DNA of 64,000 nt from Saccharothrix longispora (GCF_030852425.1 NZ_NSDM01000006.1:186001-250000), one strand, 5' to 3'. Positions 25,377-34,729 are shown, numbered from the stretch's first letter. Notes: generated by a model from the sequence alone, not told the origin. Numbers and translations are program-made.

Positions 25377-26627
25377 CTACAGGTCTGCCAACGCGGTGAT
25401 CGGGGACTCCACGCAGTCGGCCACGAACCTCAGGAAACCGCCCGCCGTGCCGCCGTCGCACACCCGGTGGTCGAAGGCGAGGGTCAACTGGGTCACCTTG
25501 CGCACCGCCAGTTCCCCGTTCACCGCCCACGGCCGGTCGATGATGCGGCCGATGCCGAGGATCGCCGCCTCCGGGTGGTTGATGATGGCGGCCGAGCCGT
25601 CCACGCCGAACACGCCGTAGTTGTTGACCGTGAAGGTGCCGCCGGTCATCGCCGCCGGGCCCAGCCTGCCCTCGCGGGCCGCCGTGGCGTGCCCGGTGAT
25701 CGCGGTGGCCAGTTCCGCCGTGGTGAGGGTGTGGGCGCCGTGCACGACCGGCACGACGAGGCCCCGGTCGGTCTGGGCGGCGAAGCCCAGGTTGACCTCG
25801 TCCAGCACGACGACCTCGTCGCCCTCCACGCGTGAGTTCAGCTCGGGGAACTTCTTCAGGCCCAGTACCGCGAAGCGGGACAGCAGCGCGAGCAGCGAGA
25901 CGGACGGCAGCGCGGCGCGGGCGGCCAGGAAGTCGGTCGCGTCCACGTCCACCCACACGGTGGCCTCGGGGATCTCCCGCCGCGAGGTGGCCAGCTTCCG
26001 CGCCACGGCCCCGCGCAGGCCCTTGAGCGGAATCCGACGGCCGGTGGAACCGGTGGAGCCGGACGGGCCGGAGGACGAGGCGCGGGCGGCCAGGGCCCGT
26101 TCCACGTCGGCCCGCCGGATGACGCCGTTCGGGCCGGTGGCCTCGACCCGGTGCAGCGGCAGGCCGTTCTCGCGCGCCAACTGCCGCACGATCGGCGAGA
26201 TCACCGCGGGAGCGGTCGGGGTGGCCGGGGCGGCCACCGCCGGCCCGGGAGCGGTGCGCGCCGCCGGGATGCTCGCCGTGCGGGGCGTGCGACGGCGTCG
26301 GCGCGGCGAGTCGGACGTGCCGTAGCCGATCAGCACGTTGCCCGAGTACTCGGACGACCCGGGCTCCTCCGACGGGGTGGGCGGGGACGCCGACGGCGTG
26401 CCCACGGACAGCAGCACGGAGCCGACGGCCAGCTTCTCCCCCGGCTCGCCGAACCGGGCGCTGACCACGCCCTCGAACGGGCACGGCACCTCGACGACGG
26501 CTTTCGCGGTCTCGACCTCCACCACGGGCTGGTCCACCGCCACGTGGTCGCCCACGGACACCAGCCAGGTGACGATCTCGCCCTCGGTCAGCCCCTCGCC
26601 GAGGTCGGGCAGGCGGAAGTCAGGCAC
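25377..26627 (-). CDS. bkdC: branched-chain alpha-keto acid dehydrogenase E2 (dihydrolipoamide acyltransferase)
   Basis: 416 residues. Lipoyl domain 1-76 with lipoylation Lys in VETAKAVVEV, an Ala/Pro-rich linker, a peripheral-subunit-binding domain (about 140-176, ISPIVRQLARENGLPLHRVEATGPNGVIRRADVE in outline), and a catalytic acyltransferase core from about 195 with the active site FDHRVCDGG. It transfers branched acyl groups to CoA. GTG start overlaps the E1-beta gene by 8 bp. Third gene of the bkdABC operon; no E3 is adjacent, so a shared lipoamide dehydrogenase is expected. Confidence 0.9.
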   Translation of the reverse strand: MPDFRLPDLGEGLTEGEIVTWLVSVGDHVAVDQPVVEVETAKAVVEVPCPFEGVVSARFGEPGEKLAVGSVLLSVGTPSASPPTPSEEPGSSEYSGNVLIGYGTSDSPRRRRRTPRTASIPAARTAPGPAVAAPATPTAPAVISPIVRQLARENGLPLHRVEATGPNGVIRRADVERALAARASSSGPSGSTGSTGRRIPLKGLRGAVARKLATSRREIPEATVWVDVDATDFLAARAALPSVSLLALLSRFAVLGLKKFPELNSRVEGDEVVVLDEVNLGFAAQTDRGLVVPVVHGAHTLTTAELATAITGHATAAREGRLGPAAMTGGTFTVNNYGVFGVDGSAAIINHPEAAILGIGRIIDRPWAVNGELAVRKVTQLTLAFDHRVCDGGTAGGFLRFVADCVESPITALADL

Positions 26628-27630
26628 GGGCGCTCCCCACGACCTCGTCGTCCCACTGCAACCGGGCGATCGCGTCCAGGACGCGGTCGACCGACGGCAG
26701 GTGGTGCTCCTCCAGCTTCGGCGGCGGGTAGGGGGTGTCGAACCCGGTCACCCGCAGCACGGGCGCGTGCAGGTGGTGGAAGCAGCGCTCGGTGACCCGC
26801 GCGACGACCTCCGCGCCGTACCCGCCGAACCCGGACGCCTCGTGCACCACCACGGCCCGGCCGGTCCGCCGCACCGACGCGCACACCGTCTCGTCGTCGA
26901 ACGGCGCCAGCGACCTCAGGTCGACGACCTCGACGTCCCAGCCCTCCTCCGCGGCGGCCTCGGCGGTCTCCAGCGCGGTGGCGACCATCGGCCCGTAGGC
27001 GATCAGCGTGACGTCGCGGCCCGCCCGCCGCACGAGCGCCCGGTCGAACCCCGGTCCGGGGGAAGCGGAACCGGACGACGTCACCTCGCCCTTGGCCCAG
27101 TAGCGCCGCTTGGGCTCCAGGAAGATCACCGGGTCGGGGCAGTCGATCGCGTCGCGCAGCAGCCGGTAGGCGTCGTCGGGCGTGCCGGGCGTGACGACCC
27201 GCAGGCCGGGCGTGTGCGTGTAGTACGCCTCGGACGAGTCGCAGTGGTGCTCGACCCCGCCGATGCCGCCGCCGTAGGGCACGCGGATCACGACGGGCAG
27301 CCCCACCCGGCCCCGGGTGCGGTTGCGCATCTTCGCCAGGTGGCTGGTGATCTGCTCGAACGCCGGGTAGGCGAACGCGTCGAACTGCATCTCCACCACG
27401 GGCCGCAGCCCGTTCATGGCCATGCCGATGGCGGTGCCGACGATGCCGGACTCGGCCAGCGGGGTGTCGAACACGCGCGCGTCGCCGAACCGCGCGGCCA
27501 GCCCGTCGGTCACCCGGAACACGCCGCCGAGCGCGCCGACGTCCTCGCCGAACACCAGCACACCGGGGTCGGCCTCCAGGGCGTCGGCGAGCGCCTTGTT
27601 CAACGCGCCGGCCATCGAGAGCGTGCTCAC
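26620..27630 (-). CDS. bkdB: branched-chain alpha-keto acid dehydrogenase E1 beta
   Basis: 336 residues. Transketolase pyrimidine-domain features: VFGEDVGALGGVFRVTDGL, FDTPLAESGIVGTAIGMA, MQFDAFAYPAFEQI; the C-terminal domain contains DLRSLAPFD. GTG at 27630 overlaps the E1-alpha stop as GTGA. Combines with E1-alpha as an alpha2beta2 thiamine-diphosphate enzyme that decarboxylates 2-oxo acids of Val, Leu and Ile. In actinomycetes this also supplies branched starter units for fatty acids and polyketides. Confidence 0.92.
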   Translation of the reverse strand: MSTLSMAGALNKALADALEADPGVLVFGEDVGALGGVFRVTDGLAARFGDARVFDTPLAESGIVGTAIGMAMNGLRPVVEMQFDAFAYPAFEQITSHLAKMRNRTRGRVGLPVVIRVPYGGGIGGVEHHCDSSEAYYTHTPGLRVVTPGTPDDAYRLLRDAIDCPDPVIFLEPKRRYWAKGEVTSSGSASPGPGFDRALVRRAGRDVTLIAYGPMVATALETAEAAAEEGWDVEVVDLRSLAPFDDETVCASVRRTGRAVVVHEASGFGGYGAEVVARVTERCFHHLHAPVLRVTGFDTPYPPPKLEEHHLPSVDRVLDAIARLQWDDEVVGSARA

Positions 27631-28700
27631 GCCAGTTCCTCCCGCAGCGCGGCGGCCTGCTCGCGCAGGTGCGCGGGCGTGGTCGCGTAGACGTGCTCGA
27701 ACAGCTCCGCCGGGTCGGGTTCGACGTCGGCGTTCATCACCGCGCGGGTGTGCGCGGCGAACTCCTCGGCCTCGGCGGCGACGGCCTCGCGGCGCGCGGC
27801 GTCGAGCAGGCCCCGCGAGGTCAGGTACGCCTCGATCCGGTCGACCGGGTCGCGGGCGAGCCATGCGGCGACCTCGGCGGAGTCGCGGTAGCGGGACGCG
27901 TCGTCGGCGTTGGTGTGCGCCTCGATCCGGTAGGTCAGGGCCTCGATCAGCACGGGCCCGCCGGACGCGACGGCGTCGCGCACCACGGCGTGCACGGCGG
28001 CCACGTCGTTGCCGTCGACCAGCACGGACGGCACGCCGTACCCGATGCCCTTGTGCGCCAGCGACGGGGCCGCGTTCTGCTTGGACATCGGCACGCTGAT
28101 CGCGTAGCCGTTGTTCTGCACCAGGAAGACCACGGGCGCGCGCCACACGCCGGCGAAGTTCAGCGCCTCGTGCGTGTCGCCCTCGCTGGTGGCGCCGTCG
28201 CCGAGCAGCACCAGCGCGGCGGTGTCCTCGCCCTTCACCCGGGCGGCGTGCGCGAAGCCCACGGCGTGCAGCGTGTTGGTGGCCAGCGGCGTGCACTGGG
28301 GACCCACGCGGTGCTCGTACGGGTCGTAGCCGAGGTGCCAGCCGCCCTGGAGCAGGGTGAGCGTGCCCAGCGGGCTGACACCCCGGGTGACCAGCGCGAC
28401 CGAGTCGCGGTAGGTGGGGAACAGCCAGTCCTGCTCGCGCAGGGCCAGCACGGCGCCGACCTCGCACGCCTCCTGCCCGCGCGACGACGGGTACACGGCC
28501 AACCGGCCCTGCCTGGTCAGCGCGGTGGCCTGGGTGTCGAAGCGGCGGCCGATCACCATCCGCCGGTGCAGTTCCACGAGCACGTCGTCGTCGGGCATCG
28601 CCAGCGGCGAGTCCTCGACCGGCGAGCCGTCCTCGCGCAGCAGCGACAGCGGTTCCTCGCTGGGCAGCAACGTCAGCTCGGGCGCGCGGGTGCGGGCCAT
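27627..28700 (-). CDS. bkdA: branched-chain alpha-keto acid dehydrogenase E1 alpha
   Basis: 357 residues. Thiamine-diphosphate motif GDGATSEGDTHEALNFAGVW...NNGYAIS is complete (GDG then NN). YRIEAHTNADDASRYR is the family's phosphorylation-loop region. ATG at 28700 is chosen because a GGAGGAG site sits just upstream; a longer frame exists but adds unrelated residues. First gene of bkdABC, divergent from an Lrp/AsnC regulator across a 122-bp gap carrying an inverted repeat. Confidence 0.92.
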   Translation of the reverse strand: MARTRAPELTLLPSEEPLSLLREDGSPVEDSPLAMPDDDVLVELHRRMVIGRRFDTQATALTRQGRLAVYPSSRGQEACEVGAVLALREQDWLFPTYRDSVALVTRGVSPLGTLTLLQGGWHLGYDPYEHRVGPQCTPLATNTLHAVGFAHAARVKGEDTAALVLLGDGATSEGDTHEALNFAGVWRAPVVFLVQNNGYAISVPMSKQNAAPSLAHKGIGYGVPSVLVDGNDVAAVHAVVRDAVASGGPVLIEALTYRIEAHTNADDASRYRDSAEVAAWLARDPVDRIEAYLTSRGLLDAARREAVAAEAEEFAAHTRAVMNADVEPDPAELFEHVYATTPAHLREQAAALREELA

Positions 28701-28763
28701 GGGCTCCTCCGGTGTCTCGTGTGGCGAGATGGAGGGCATGGTCCGCGTCACAGCGGCCAATGA

Positions 28764-28788
28764 TCCAGGTCCGGTCGGTTTTCCTGGA
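28764..28788. promoter_or_regulatory. inverted repeat in bkdA/Lrp divergent promoter
   Basis: TCCAGG (28764-28769) and CCTGGA (28783-28788), 13-bp spacer. It lies midway between the divergent starts of bkdA and the Lrp/AsnC gene, where a BkdR-like regulator would bind both promoters. The assignment rests on position only. Confidence 0.4.
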
Positions 28789-28822
28789 CGAACGGCCGCG
28801 CGGCCGGGTTATCGTCGACCGC

Positions 28823-29314
28823 ATGACGGCCAGGGCTGGACATTCGGCACCGCTCGACGCGCTCGACCGGCGCATCGTGGAGGTGCTGCGCGCGGACGGG
28901 CGGATCTCGATGCGGGCGCTGGCCGAGAAGCTGCACATCTCGCGGGCCAGCGCGTACTCGCGGGTGGAGCGGCTGCACCGCGACGGCGTCGTGACCGGGT
29001 ACGCGGCGGTGGTCGACCCGGAGCGCTACGGCTTCGGCATCTCGGCCTACGTCTACCTCAAGATCAGCCAGCACTCGTGGAAGGCCGTGCGGCAGCGGGT
29101 GATGGAGATCCCCGAGGTGTGGCACGGCGCGCTGGTGTCGGGCGACTACGACCTGGTGCTGCTGGTGCGCGCCCCGGACGCGCACAGCCTGCGCGACCTG
29201 GTGCTGTCACGCCTCCAGACGATGCCGGACGTGACGTCGAGCCACACCGTGCTGGTGCTGGACGAGCTGCCCGCCGGGGGAGACGGTCACCAGCCGAAGT
29301 TCTGGGTCCAGTAG
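28823..29314 (+). CDS. bkdR: Lrp/AsnC-family regulator, likely BkdR
   Basis: 163 residues. HTH at 10-60 (LDALDRRIVEVLRADGRISM, AEKLHISRASAYSRVERLHRDGVV) followed by the RAM ligand-binding domain (GYAAVVDPERYGFGISAYVYL, GALVSGDYDLVLLVRA). ATG at 28823 gives the normal N-terminus. Divergent from bkdABC, and Lrp-type BkdR proteins commonly control such operons in response to branched-chain amino or keto acids. Its last 28 bp overlap the convergent CAP-domain gene. Confidence 0.85.
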   Translation: MTARAGHSAPLDALDRRIVEVLRADGRISMRALAEKLHISRASAYSRVERLHRDGVVTGYAAVVDPERYGFGISAYVYLKISQHSWKAVRQRVMEIPEVWHGALVSGDYDLVLLVRAPDAHSLRDLVLSRLQTMPDVTSSHTVLVLDELPAGGDGHQPKFWVQ

Positions 29315-30030
29315 ATGCCGTAGGAGCCGCCGCGCGCCATGCCCGCGCCGAGGGTCTTGAGCTTGCAGTTGAGGATGTTCGCGCGGTGGCCCGGCGACTC
29401 CATCCAGCCCTTGACGACGGCCTCGGCGGTGCGCTGGCCGGCGGCGATGTTCTCCGCGCCGGGGCTCGGGTGGCCGGCGGCCTTGACCCGGTCGACGAAC
29501 GAGCGGCCGTCGAGCGAGGTGTGCGAGAAGTAGTTCCGGGCGGCCATGTCGGCGCTGTGCGCGCGGGCGGCCCTGCCCAGCCGTTCGTCGGCGGCCAGGG
29601 CGGGGCAGCCGTTGGCGGCGCGCTCGGCGTTGGTCAACTCGACGACCTTCGCCTCGGCCGCGTCGACCTCGCTCGCGGCGGGCGCGGGCACGGGGGCCTG
29701 CGGCTGCTGGGGCTGCGGCTCGGGCTTGGGGGCCTGCGGCTCGGGCTGCGGCTCGGGCTGCGGGGACCGCTCGGGTGCCGACTGCCCGGCCGTGGTGGTG
29801 CTGGTGGTCTCGGCGGTGGTGCCGGTGGTCGTCGTCGCGGGTGCCTCCGACGACGCGGAGGACGTCGGCGCGGAGGGCGGGGCGAAGCCGTCGGTCGGCG
29901 TGGCGGTGGTGCGCACGCCGGTGGTGGCGCTCGCCGCGACCAATGCCAGCCCGTCCGGGTGCTCGCACCCGGTCAGGCTCAACCCGACGACGACGGCGAG
30001 CAGGGGCAGCACACGGCTCTTGTGCGACAC
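29287..30030 (-). CDS. CAP/SCP-domain lipoprotein
   Basis: 247 residues. Signal with a proper lipobox LSLTGC (Cys22), then about 95 residues of low-complexity Thr/Ser and Pro/Gln/Glu repeats (PQPEPQPEPQ) acting as a wall-spanning spacer. A C-terminal CAP domain follows (about 120-247): LTNAERAANGCPAL, ARAHSADMAARNYFSHTSLDG, GAENIAAGQRTAEAVVKGWM, SPGHRANILN, YWTQNFGW. The His/Glu residues of the CAP cleft are present. Probably surface-anchored; the biochemical role of bacterial CAP proteins is poorly known. Confidence 0.88.
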   Translation of the reverse strand: MSHKSRVLPLLAVVVGLSLTGCEHPDGLALVAASATTGVRTTATPTDGFAPPSAPTSSASSEAPATTTTGTTAETTSTTTAGQSAPERSPQPEPQPEPQAPKPEPQPQQPQAPVPAPAASEVDAAEAKVVELTNAERAANGCPALAADERLGRAARAHSADMAARNYFSHTSLDGRSFVDRVKAAGHPSPGAENIAAGQRTAEAVVKGWMESPGHRANILNCKLKTLGAGMARGGSYGIYWTQNFGW

Positions 30031-30170
30031 GAGAGACCTCGATCTGCATTCGACGGCATTTCGGGCGCGACGACCGCATGAACGCTTTTCGCAGGGTAGC
30101 GCCCTGCGGTCGTCGCACCGAACGGGGAATCGAGTGGAACCAGGCAGGTTGGGAGCGCTGCGGTCGACCT

Positions 30171-30241
30171 CAATTCCAAAATAACCCTATCGAGTTCTCA
30201 GGAATTGTCAACGAATGATTTTTTAAGGAACATTTAAACCT
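30171..30241 (-). promoter_or_regulatory. AT-rich island with sigma-70 promoter for the CAP-domain gene
   Basis: A 71-bp segment with only 23 G/C in a genome of roughly 70% GC or more. On the minus strand TTGACA (30211-30206) and TAGGGT (30189-30184) are separated by 16 bp, a near-consensus vegetative promoter reading towards the CAP lipoprotein with a 5' leader of about 150 bp. The rest of the 30031-30358 gap shows no gene. Confidence 0.6.
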
Positions 30242-30358
30242 CGCACAAGGTGCGCACAAGCCGGGGTGGCGCACACTGCGGTGTCCGGCGCACCGGTCGG
30301 GGCGTCGCGGACCGGTCCCGGGCGGGGGCGGTGCGGGGATCGCACCCTCCGGACCCGG

Positions 30359-31642
30359 TCAGCCCTCGTCGACCCGCCCCAGGCGCAGTTGGACGCGGGT
30401 GCCGCCGAGCGGACCCCGGTCCACGACCAAGGAGCCCCCGGTGGACTCGGCGGCCCGGCGGGCGATGTCCAGGCCCAGGCCGGTGGAGCCCGCGCCGCTG
30501 CTGCCGCGCCGCAGGGCCGACTCCAGGTCCTCGATGCCGGGTCCGGCGTCCTCGATGACGATCACCACGCGGTCGGTCCGGTGGAACAGGGCGACGACGA
30601 ACCCGGCGCCCTCGGGGGTGTGCCGGAAGACGTTGCCCAGCACGGCGTCCATGGCCGCGGCGAGGTCGCTGCGGGTGAGCGGGACCAGGGCGCTGCGCTC
30701 GGTGCCGCGCAGGTTCCACAGCCGCTGCTGGTCGTCGGCCAGCGCCGACCAGAACACCAGGCGGTCGTGCACGACCTGCGCGGCGTCGCAGTGGCTCCCG
30801 CCGGGGTCGTCCAGTTCCCGCCGGGCGGCCCGGATGAGTTCGTTGACCTCGCGTTCGAGGGCGTGCACGGCCTGGCGCACGCGGTTGGCGTTGCTGTCCG
30901 CGCCGAGGGTCTCGGAGTCCAGCCGCAGCGCGGTGAGGGGAGTGCGCAGCCGGTGCGACAGGTCGGCGAGGACCTCGCGCTCCCCCGCGACGAGCTGGCC
31001 GATGCGGTCGGCCATGCGGTTGAACGCGGCGCCCGCGTCGTGCAGCTCGGGCGGCCCGCTGGGCGTGACGCGGGTGGCGAGGTCGCCCTGCCCCATGGAG
31101 CGGGCGCCCTCGGCGAGCGCCGTGGCCGCCTTGACGACCCGCGCGCCCAGGCGGTCGGCCACCAGCACGGACGCCAGCACGAGGCACACGGCCACGCCGC
31201 TGAGCGCGAGCAGCGCCTGGTCGACGCCGCGGGACAGCTCGGCCCGGGGCACGAACGCCTCGACGACGGCGACGCGGTCGTCGTCCAGCAGCACCGGTTG
31301 CAGGTGCACGAGCCCCGACGGGATGGCCTCCGTGGACGCCCGGCCCTGCCCCCGCGCGGAGGTGAGCTGCTCGTCGCCGGCCACCGGCACGCCGACCACC
31401 TCGCCGGACGGCAGGTGCACCGCGACCCGGCCGCCGGTGCCGGTGCTGGCCAGCGCCTGCCCCACCGCCACCGGGTCGACCGTGATCACCAGCACGGGGG
31501 TCAGCGCGCCGGCCTGCCGCTCGGCCTCGGCCATCGCCCGGTCCTCGGCCAGCTGCCGCACGACCAGGGCCAGCGGGATGAGGAAGGCCAGCGCCACCAT
31601 CGACGTGACCGCCAACGAGACCAGCGCGAGGGACTTCCTCAT
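30359..31642 (-). CDS. sensor histidine kinase
   Basis: 427 residues. Two membrane helices (about 6-28 and 142-163) flank an extracellular sensor of about 110 residues, then HAMP (about 164-216), HisKA with His230 in LADLSHRLRTPLTALR, and HATPase with N box LGNVFRHTP, G1 EDAGPGIED and G2 GSTGLGLDI. ATG overlaps the regulator stop as ATGA. Partner of the upstream OmpR-type regulator; signal unknown. Confidence 0.9.
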   Translation of the reverse strand: MRKSLALVSLAVTSMVALAFLIPLALVVRQLAEDRAMAEAERQAGALTPVLVITVDPVAVGQALASTGTGGRVAVHLPSGEVVGVPVAGDEQLTSARGQGRASTEAIPSGLVHLQPVLLDDDRVAVVEAFVPRAELSRGVDQALLALSGVAVCLVLASVLVADRLGARVVKAATALAEGARSMGQGDLATRVTPSGPPELHDAGAAFNRMADRIGQLVAGEREVLADLSHRLRTPLTALRLDSETLGADSNANRVRQAVHALEREVNELIRAARRELDDPGGSHCDAAQVVHDRLVFWSALADDQQRLWNLRGTERSALVPLTRSDLAAAMDAVLGNVFRHTPEGAGFVVALFHRTDRVVIVIEDAGPGIEDLESALRRGSSGAGSTGLGLDIARRAAESTGGSLVVDRGPLGGTRVQLRLGRVDEG

Positions 31643-32322
31643 CCGGCCGCCGCCGTGAGCTTGAACCCGACGCCGCGCACCGTGTGCAGGTAGCGCGGCT
31701 GCGCGGCGCGCTCCCCGAGCTTGCGGCGCAACCACGACAGGTGCACGTCGAGCGTCTGGTCGTCGTGCCGGCCGGGGAGGTTCCACAGGTTCGCGAGCAG
31801 CTCGGCGCGCGGCACCACCTTGCCCTCGCGGGCGGCGAGGTAGGCGAGCAGGTCGAACTCCTTGCGGGTCAGGTTCAACTCCCGCCCGCCCAGCCGCGCC
31901 TCGCGCCGGTCGAGGTCGACGCTGAGGTCGCCGATGCGCAGCGGTTCGGGCGCGACGTCCTTGCGGGTGCGGCGCAGCACGGCGGCCAGCCGCGCGGCGA
32001 GGTGCTCGCTGGAGAACGGCTTGACGAGGTAGTCGTCCGCGCCCGCGTTGAGCAGCCGCACGATCTCGCCCTCGTCGTCGCGCGCGGTGGCCACGATGAC
32101 CGGCACGTCGCACACGCCGCGCATCATCCTCAGCACGTCCGCGCCGTCCATGTCGGGCAGGCCGAGGTCGAGCACGACGAGGTCGAACGACGAGCCGGTG
32201 ATCTCGCGCAACGCCCCCAGGGCCGTGCCCACCGGGAGCACCGCGTGCCCGAGCCCGGTCAGGGCACGGCTCACCGCCGACCGCACGACCGGGTCGTCCT
32301 CGACGAGCAGCACCGAGACCAT
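31639..32322 (-). CDS. OmpR/PhoB-family response regulator
   Basis: 227 residues. Receiver domain with acidic pair EDD (8-10), phosphoacceptor Asp52 (VVLDLGLPDMDG), and Lys101 (DDYLVKPF); C-terminal winged helix from about 128 with RKEFDLLAYLAAREGKVV and TVRGVGFKL. ATG at 32322 is used; an in-frame GTG three codons earlier is possible. First gene of a two-gene operon with the kinase. Targets unknown. Confidence 0.92.
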   Translation of the reverse strand: MVSVLLVEDDPVVRSAVSRALTGLGHAVLPVGTALGALREITGSSFDLVVLDLGLPDMDGADVLRMMRGVCDVPVIVATARDDEGEIVRLLNAGADDYLVKPFSSEHLAARLAAVLRRTRKDVAPEPLRIGDLSVDLDRREARLGGRELNLTRKEFDLLAYLAAREGKVVPRAELLANLWNLPGRHDDQTLDVHLSWLRRKLGERAAQPRYLHTVRGVGFKLTAAAG

Positions 32323-32348
32323 GGCGCGCACGGTATAACGCGCCGGGT

Positions 32349-32762
<414 letters not shown>

Positions 32763-32900
32763 CCGCCCGGTGTCGCCGAGCCGGTGGCACGCGCTCGGTC
32801 CCGGCGCGGGCCGCCGCGCCGGGAACCCTCGGCGACGGCCGGGGTCGAGCGCTGTCGTCCGGTTCCACGACCGCGGACAACCCATCCGCGCAGAAACGAC

Positions 32901-32918
32901 GTTCGCAAACGATCGAAC
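32901..32918. promoter_or_regulatory. ArsR-type operator candidate
   Basis: GTTCG (32901-32905) and CGAAC (32914-32918) form a perfect inverted repeat with an 8-bp spacer, ending 12 bp before the arsR-family start. Position and size suit autorepression. Confidence 0.45.
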
Positions 32919-32930
32919 AACTAGACTGCG

Positions 32931-33296
32931 GTGGTGCGCCACACCGACTTCAACCCCGACGTCGACCGGTTGTGCCTGACCGACGTCCTCGCGGCGCTCA
33001 GCGATCCCCTCCGAGTGGGCCTCGTGCGCCTGCTGGCCGACGGCGAGGAGCGCAACTTCGGCGAGTTCGCCGTCCCCGTCGCCAAGTCCACGCTCAGCCA
33101 CCACCTCAAGGTGCTCAACACCGCCGGCCTCACCTGGCGTCGGGAGGAGGGCACCCGCTGCTACGTGCGGCTGCGCCGCGACGACGTCGACGCCCGCTTC
33201 CCGCACCTGCTCGACACGGTCCTCGCCGCCGCCGACCGGGACGACGTCGGCCACCACGTCACCGGTGGCGCGCGGTCGATCGCAGGCGGGGGCTGA
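32931..33296 (+). CDS. ArsR-family transcriptional regulator
   Basis: 121 residues. Winged HTH: LTDVLAALSDPLRVGLVRLLADGEE, then VAKSTLSHHLKVLNTAGLTWRREEGTRCYVRLRRDDV. The metal-binding ELCVCDL box of ArsR/SmtB is absent, so a redox or small-molecule signal, or none, is more likely than arsenic. Start is GTG 32931 or the adjacent GTG 32934. The next gene follows 2 bp after the stop, so the pair is an operon, preceded by a palindromic operator. Confidence 0.85.
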   Translation: MVRHTDFNPDVDRLCLTDVLAALSDPLRVGLVRLLADGEERNFGEFAVPVAKSTLSHHLKVLNTAGLTWRREEGTRCYVRLRRDDVDARFPHLLDTVLAAADRDDVGHHVTGGARSIAGGG

Positions 33297-33298
33297 TC

Positions 33299-33853
33299 GT
33301 GCGCCGGGGCCTCCAGTACCTCGCCGCGTGGTCGGCCTCGACCGCCGTCGCGGTGGCGCTGTCCTGGCTCGGCATCCGCTTCGTGCTCGACGCCGGCGTG
33401 CCCGAGCGGCCGCGCGTCGTCGCGGGCCCCGTCCAGCAGTCGACGCAGCTCACCACCACGACGACGACCGCGGTCGCCGCCACCACCACGACCGCGACGA
33501 CCACCGAGGCCGCGCCCGTCGTCACCGCGCGGCCCACCACCACGACCACCGCGCAGACGACCACCACCACGGCGCAGCAACCACAACTGCCCTCCGAGGA
33601 GGGCACGTGGACCGAGCAGGACGGCCACCCCGTGTACCTGCGCAGCTTCCCGCTCCAGGGCGGTGTCGCGGCCGTCCGCTTCTCCGCGCGCGACATCGAC
33701 CCACTCTCCGCCACCCCGCGCCAGGGCTTCTCCGCCACCGTCGAGCAGCCCGCCGACGCCGTGGTCGTCGAGTTCGCCGGCAACGGCCACCGCTCCCGCC
33801 TGGAGGCCACCTGGGTCGGCGGACCCCAGTGGCGCATCATCGAATCCGGCTGA
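33299..33853 (+). CDS. Thr-rich membrane-anchored protein of unknown function
   Basis: 184 residues. One N-terminal membrane segment (about 5-30), a Thr-rich extracellular linker (about 48-95, runs of four to six Thr broken by Ala), and a C-terminal domain of about 85 residues (SEEGTWTEQDGHPVYLRSFPL ... GGPQWRII) that looks beta-rich. No family recognised. GTG start, 2 bp after the ArsR-type regulator, so likely regulated by it. Confidence 0.6.
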   Translation: MRRGLQYLAAWSASTAVAVALSWLGIRFVLDAGVPERPRVVAGPVQQSTQLTTTTTTAVAATTTTATTTEAAPVVTARPTTTTTAQTTTTTAQQPQLPSEEGTWTEQDGHPVYLRSFPLQGGVAAVRFSARDIDPLSATPRQGFSATVEQPADAVVVEFAGNGHRSRLEATWVGGPQWRIIESG

Positions 33854-33968
33854 CCGCCCCGACCGCGCGACACCCACATTCGTCAGGGCGGAACGGCCCG
33901 CGCCGCCGCGCCGCCGCCGCGGTCCACCCCTTCACCCGTTCGCGGACCGCACACCACCCGGTGGTTCG

Positions 33969-34682
33969 ATGGCAGCCATGACGCACGCGGACGAACCGCA
34001 CCACGACTCGCTCGCCGGCCGCCTCAACTGGCTGCGCGCCGGCGTGCTCGGCGCCAACGACGGGATCGTGTCCACCGCGGGCCTGGTGGTCGGCGTCGCC
34101 GGCGCCGGCGCCGGCCGCACCGCACTCCTCGCCGCGGGCGTCGCGGGCCTGGTCGCCGGTTCGCTGTCGATGGCGGGCGGCGAGTACGTGTCCGTCAGCA
34201 CCCAGCGCGACACCGAGCGCGCCGCGCTGCGCCTGGAGGCCCGCGAGCTGCGCGAGATGCCCGAGGAGGAGGAGCGCGAGCTCGCCGACATCTACCGGGA
34301 CAAGGGGCTGTCCGAGGAGCTGGCCGCGAAGGTCGCCCACGAGCTGACCGAGCGGGACGCCCTGCGCGCGCACGCCGAGGCCGAACTCCGGATCGACCCG
34401 GACGAGCTGACCAACCCGTGGCACGCGGCGTGGGCCTCGTTCGCGGCGTTCGCGGTGGGCGCCCTGCTCCCGCTGGTGGCGGTCGTGCTGCCGCCCACGG
34501 CGTGGCGCGTGTGGACGTGCGCCGCCGCCGTGCTGGTCGGCCTGGCGCTGACGGGTGTCCTCAGCGCCCGGCTGGGCGCGAGCCGAGTGGGTCCGGCGGT
34601 GCGCCGCAACGTCATCGTGGGGTCACTGACGATGATCGTCACCTACTACGTGGGTGTCCTGTTCGGAGTAACCGTCGGCTGA
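33969..34682 (+). CDS. VIT1/CCC1-family Fe2+/Mn2+ transporter
   Basis: 237 residues. N-terminal LNWLRAGVLGANDGIVSTAGLVVGV and SLSMAGGEYVSVSTQRDTE are signatures of the vacuolar iron transporter family. A Glu-rich cytoplasmic metal-binding region follows (REMPEEEERELADIYRDKG), then three C-terminal helices. Bacterial members export or store iron or manganese. ATG 33969 or 33978 are both possible starts. It stands alone. Confidence 0.85.
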   Translation: MAAMTHADEPHHDSLAGRLNWLRAGVLGANDGIVSTAGLVVGVAGAGAGRTALLAAGVAGLVAGSLSMAGGEYVSVSTQRDTERAALRLEARELREMPEEEERELADIYRDKGLSEELAAKVAHELTERDALRAHAEAELRIDPDELTNPWHAAWASFAAFAVGALLPLVAVVLPPTAWRVWTCAAAVLVGLALTGVLSARLGASRVGPAVRRNVIVGSLTMIVTYYVGVLFGVTVG

Positions 34683-34729
34683 CGCCGTCACGCTGCGCAA
34701 CCACGCCGCCGAGTCGTCCACAAAGTCTC

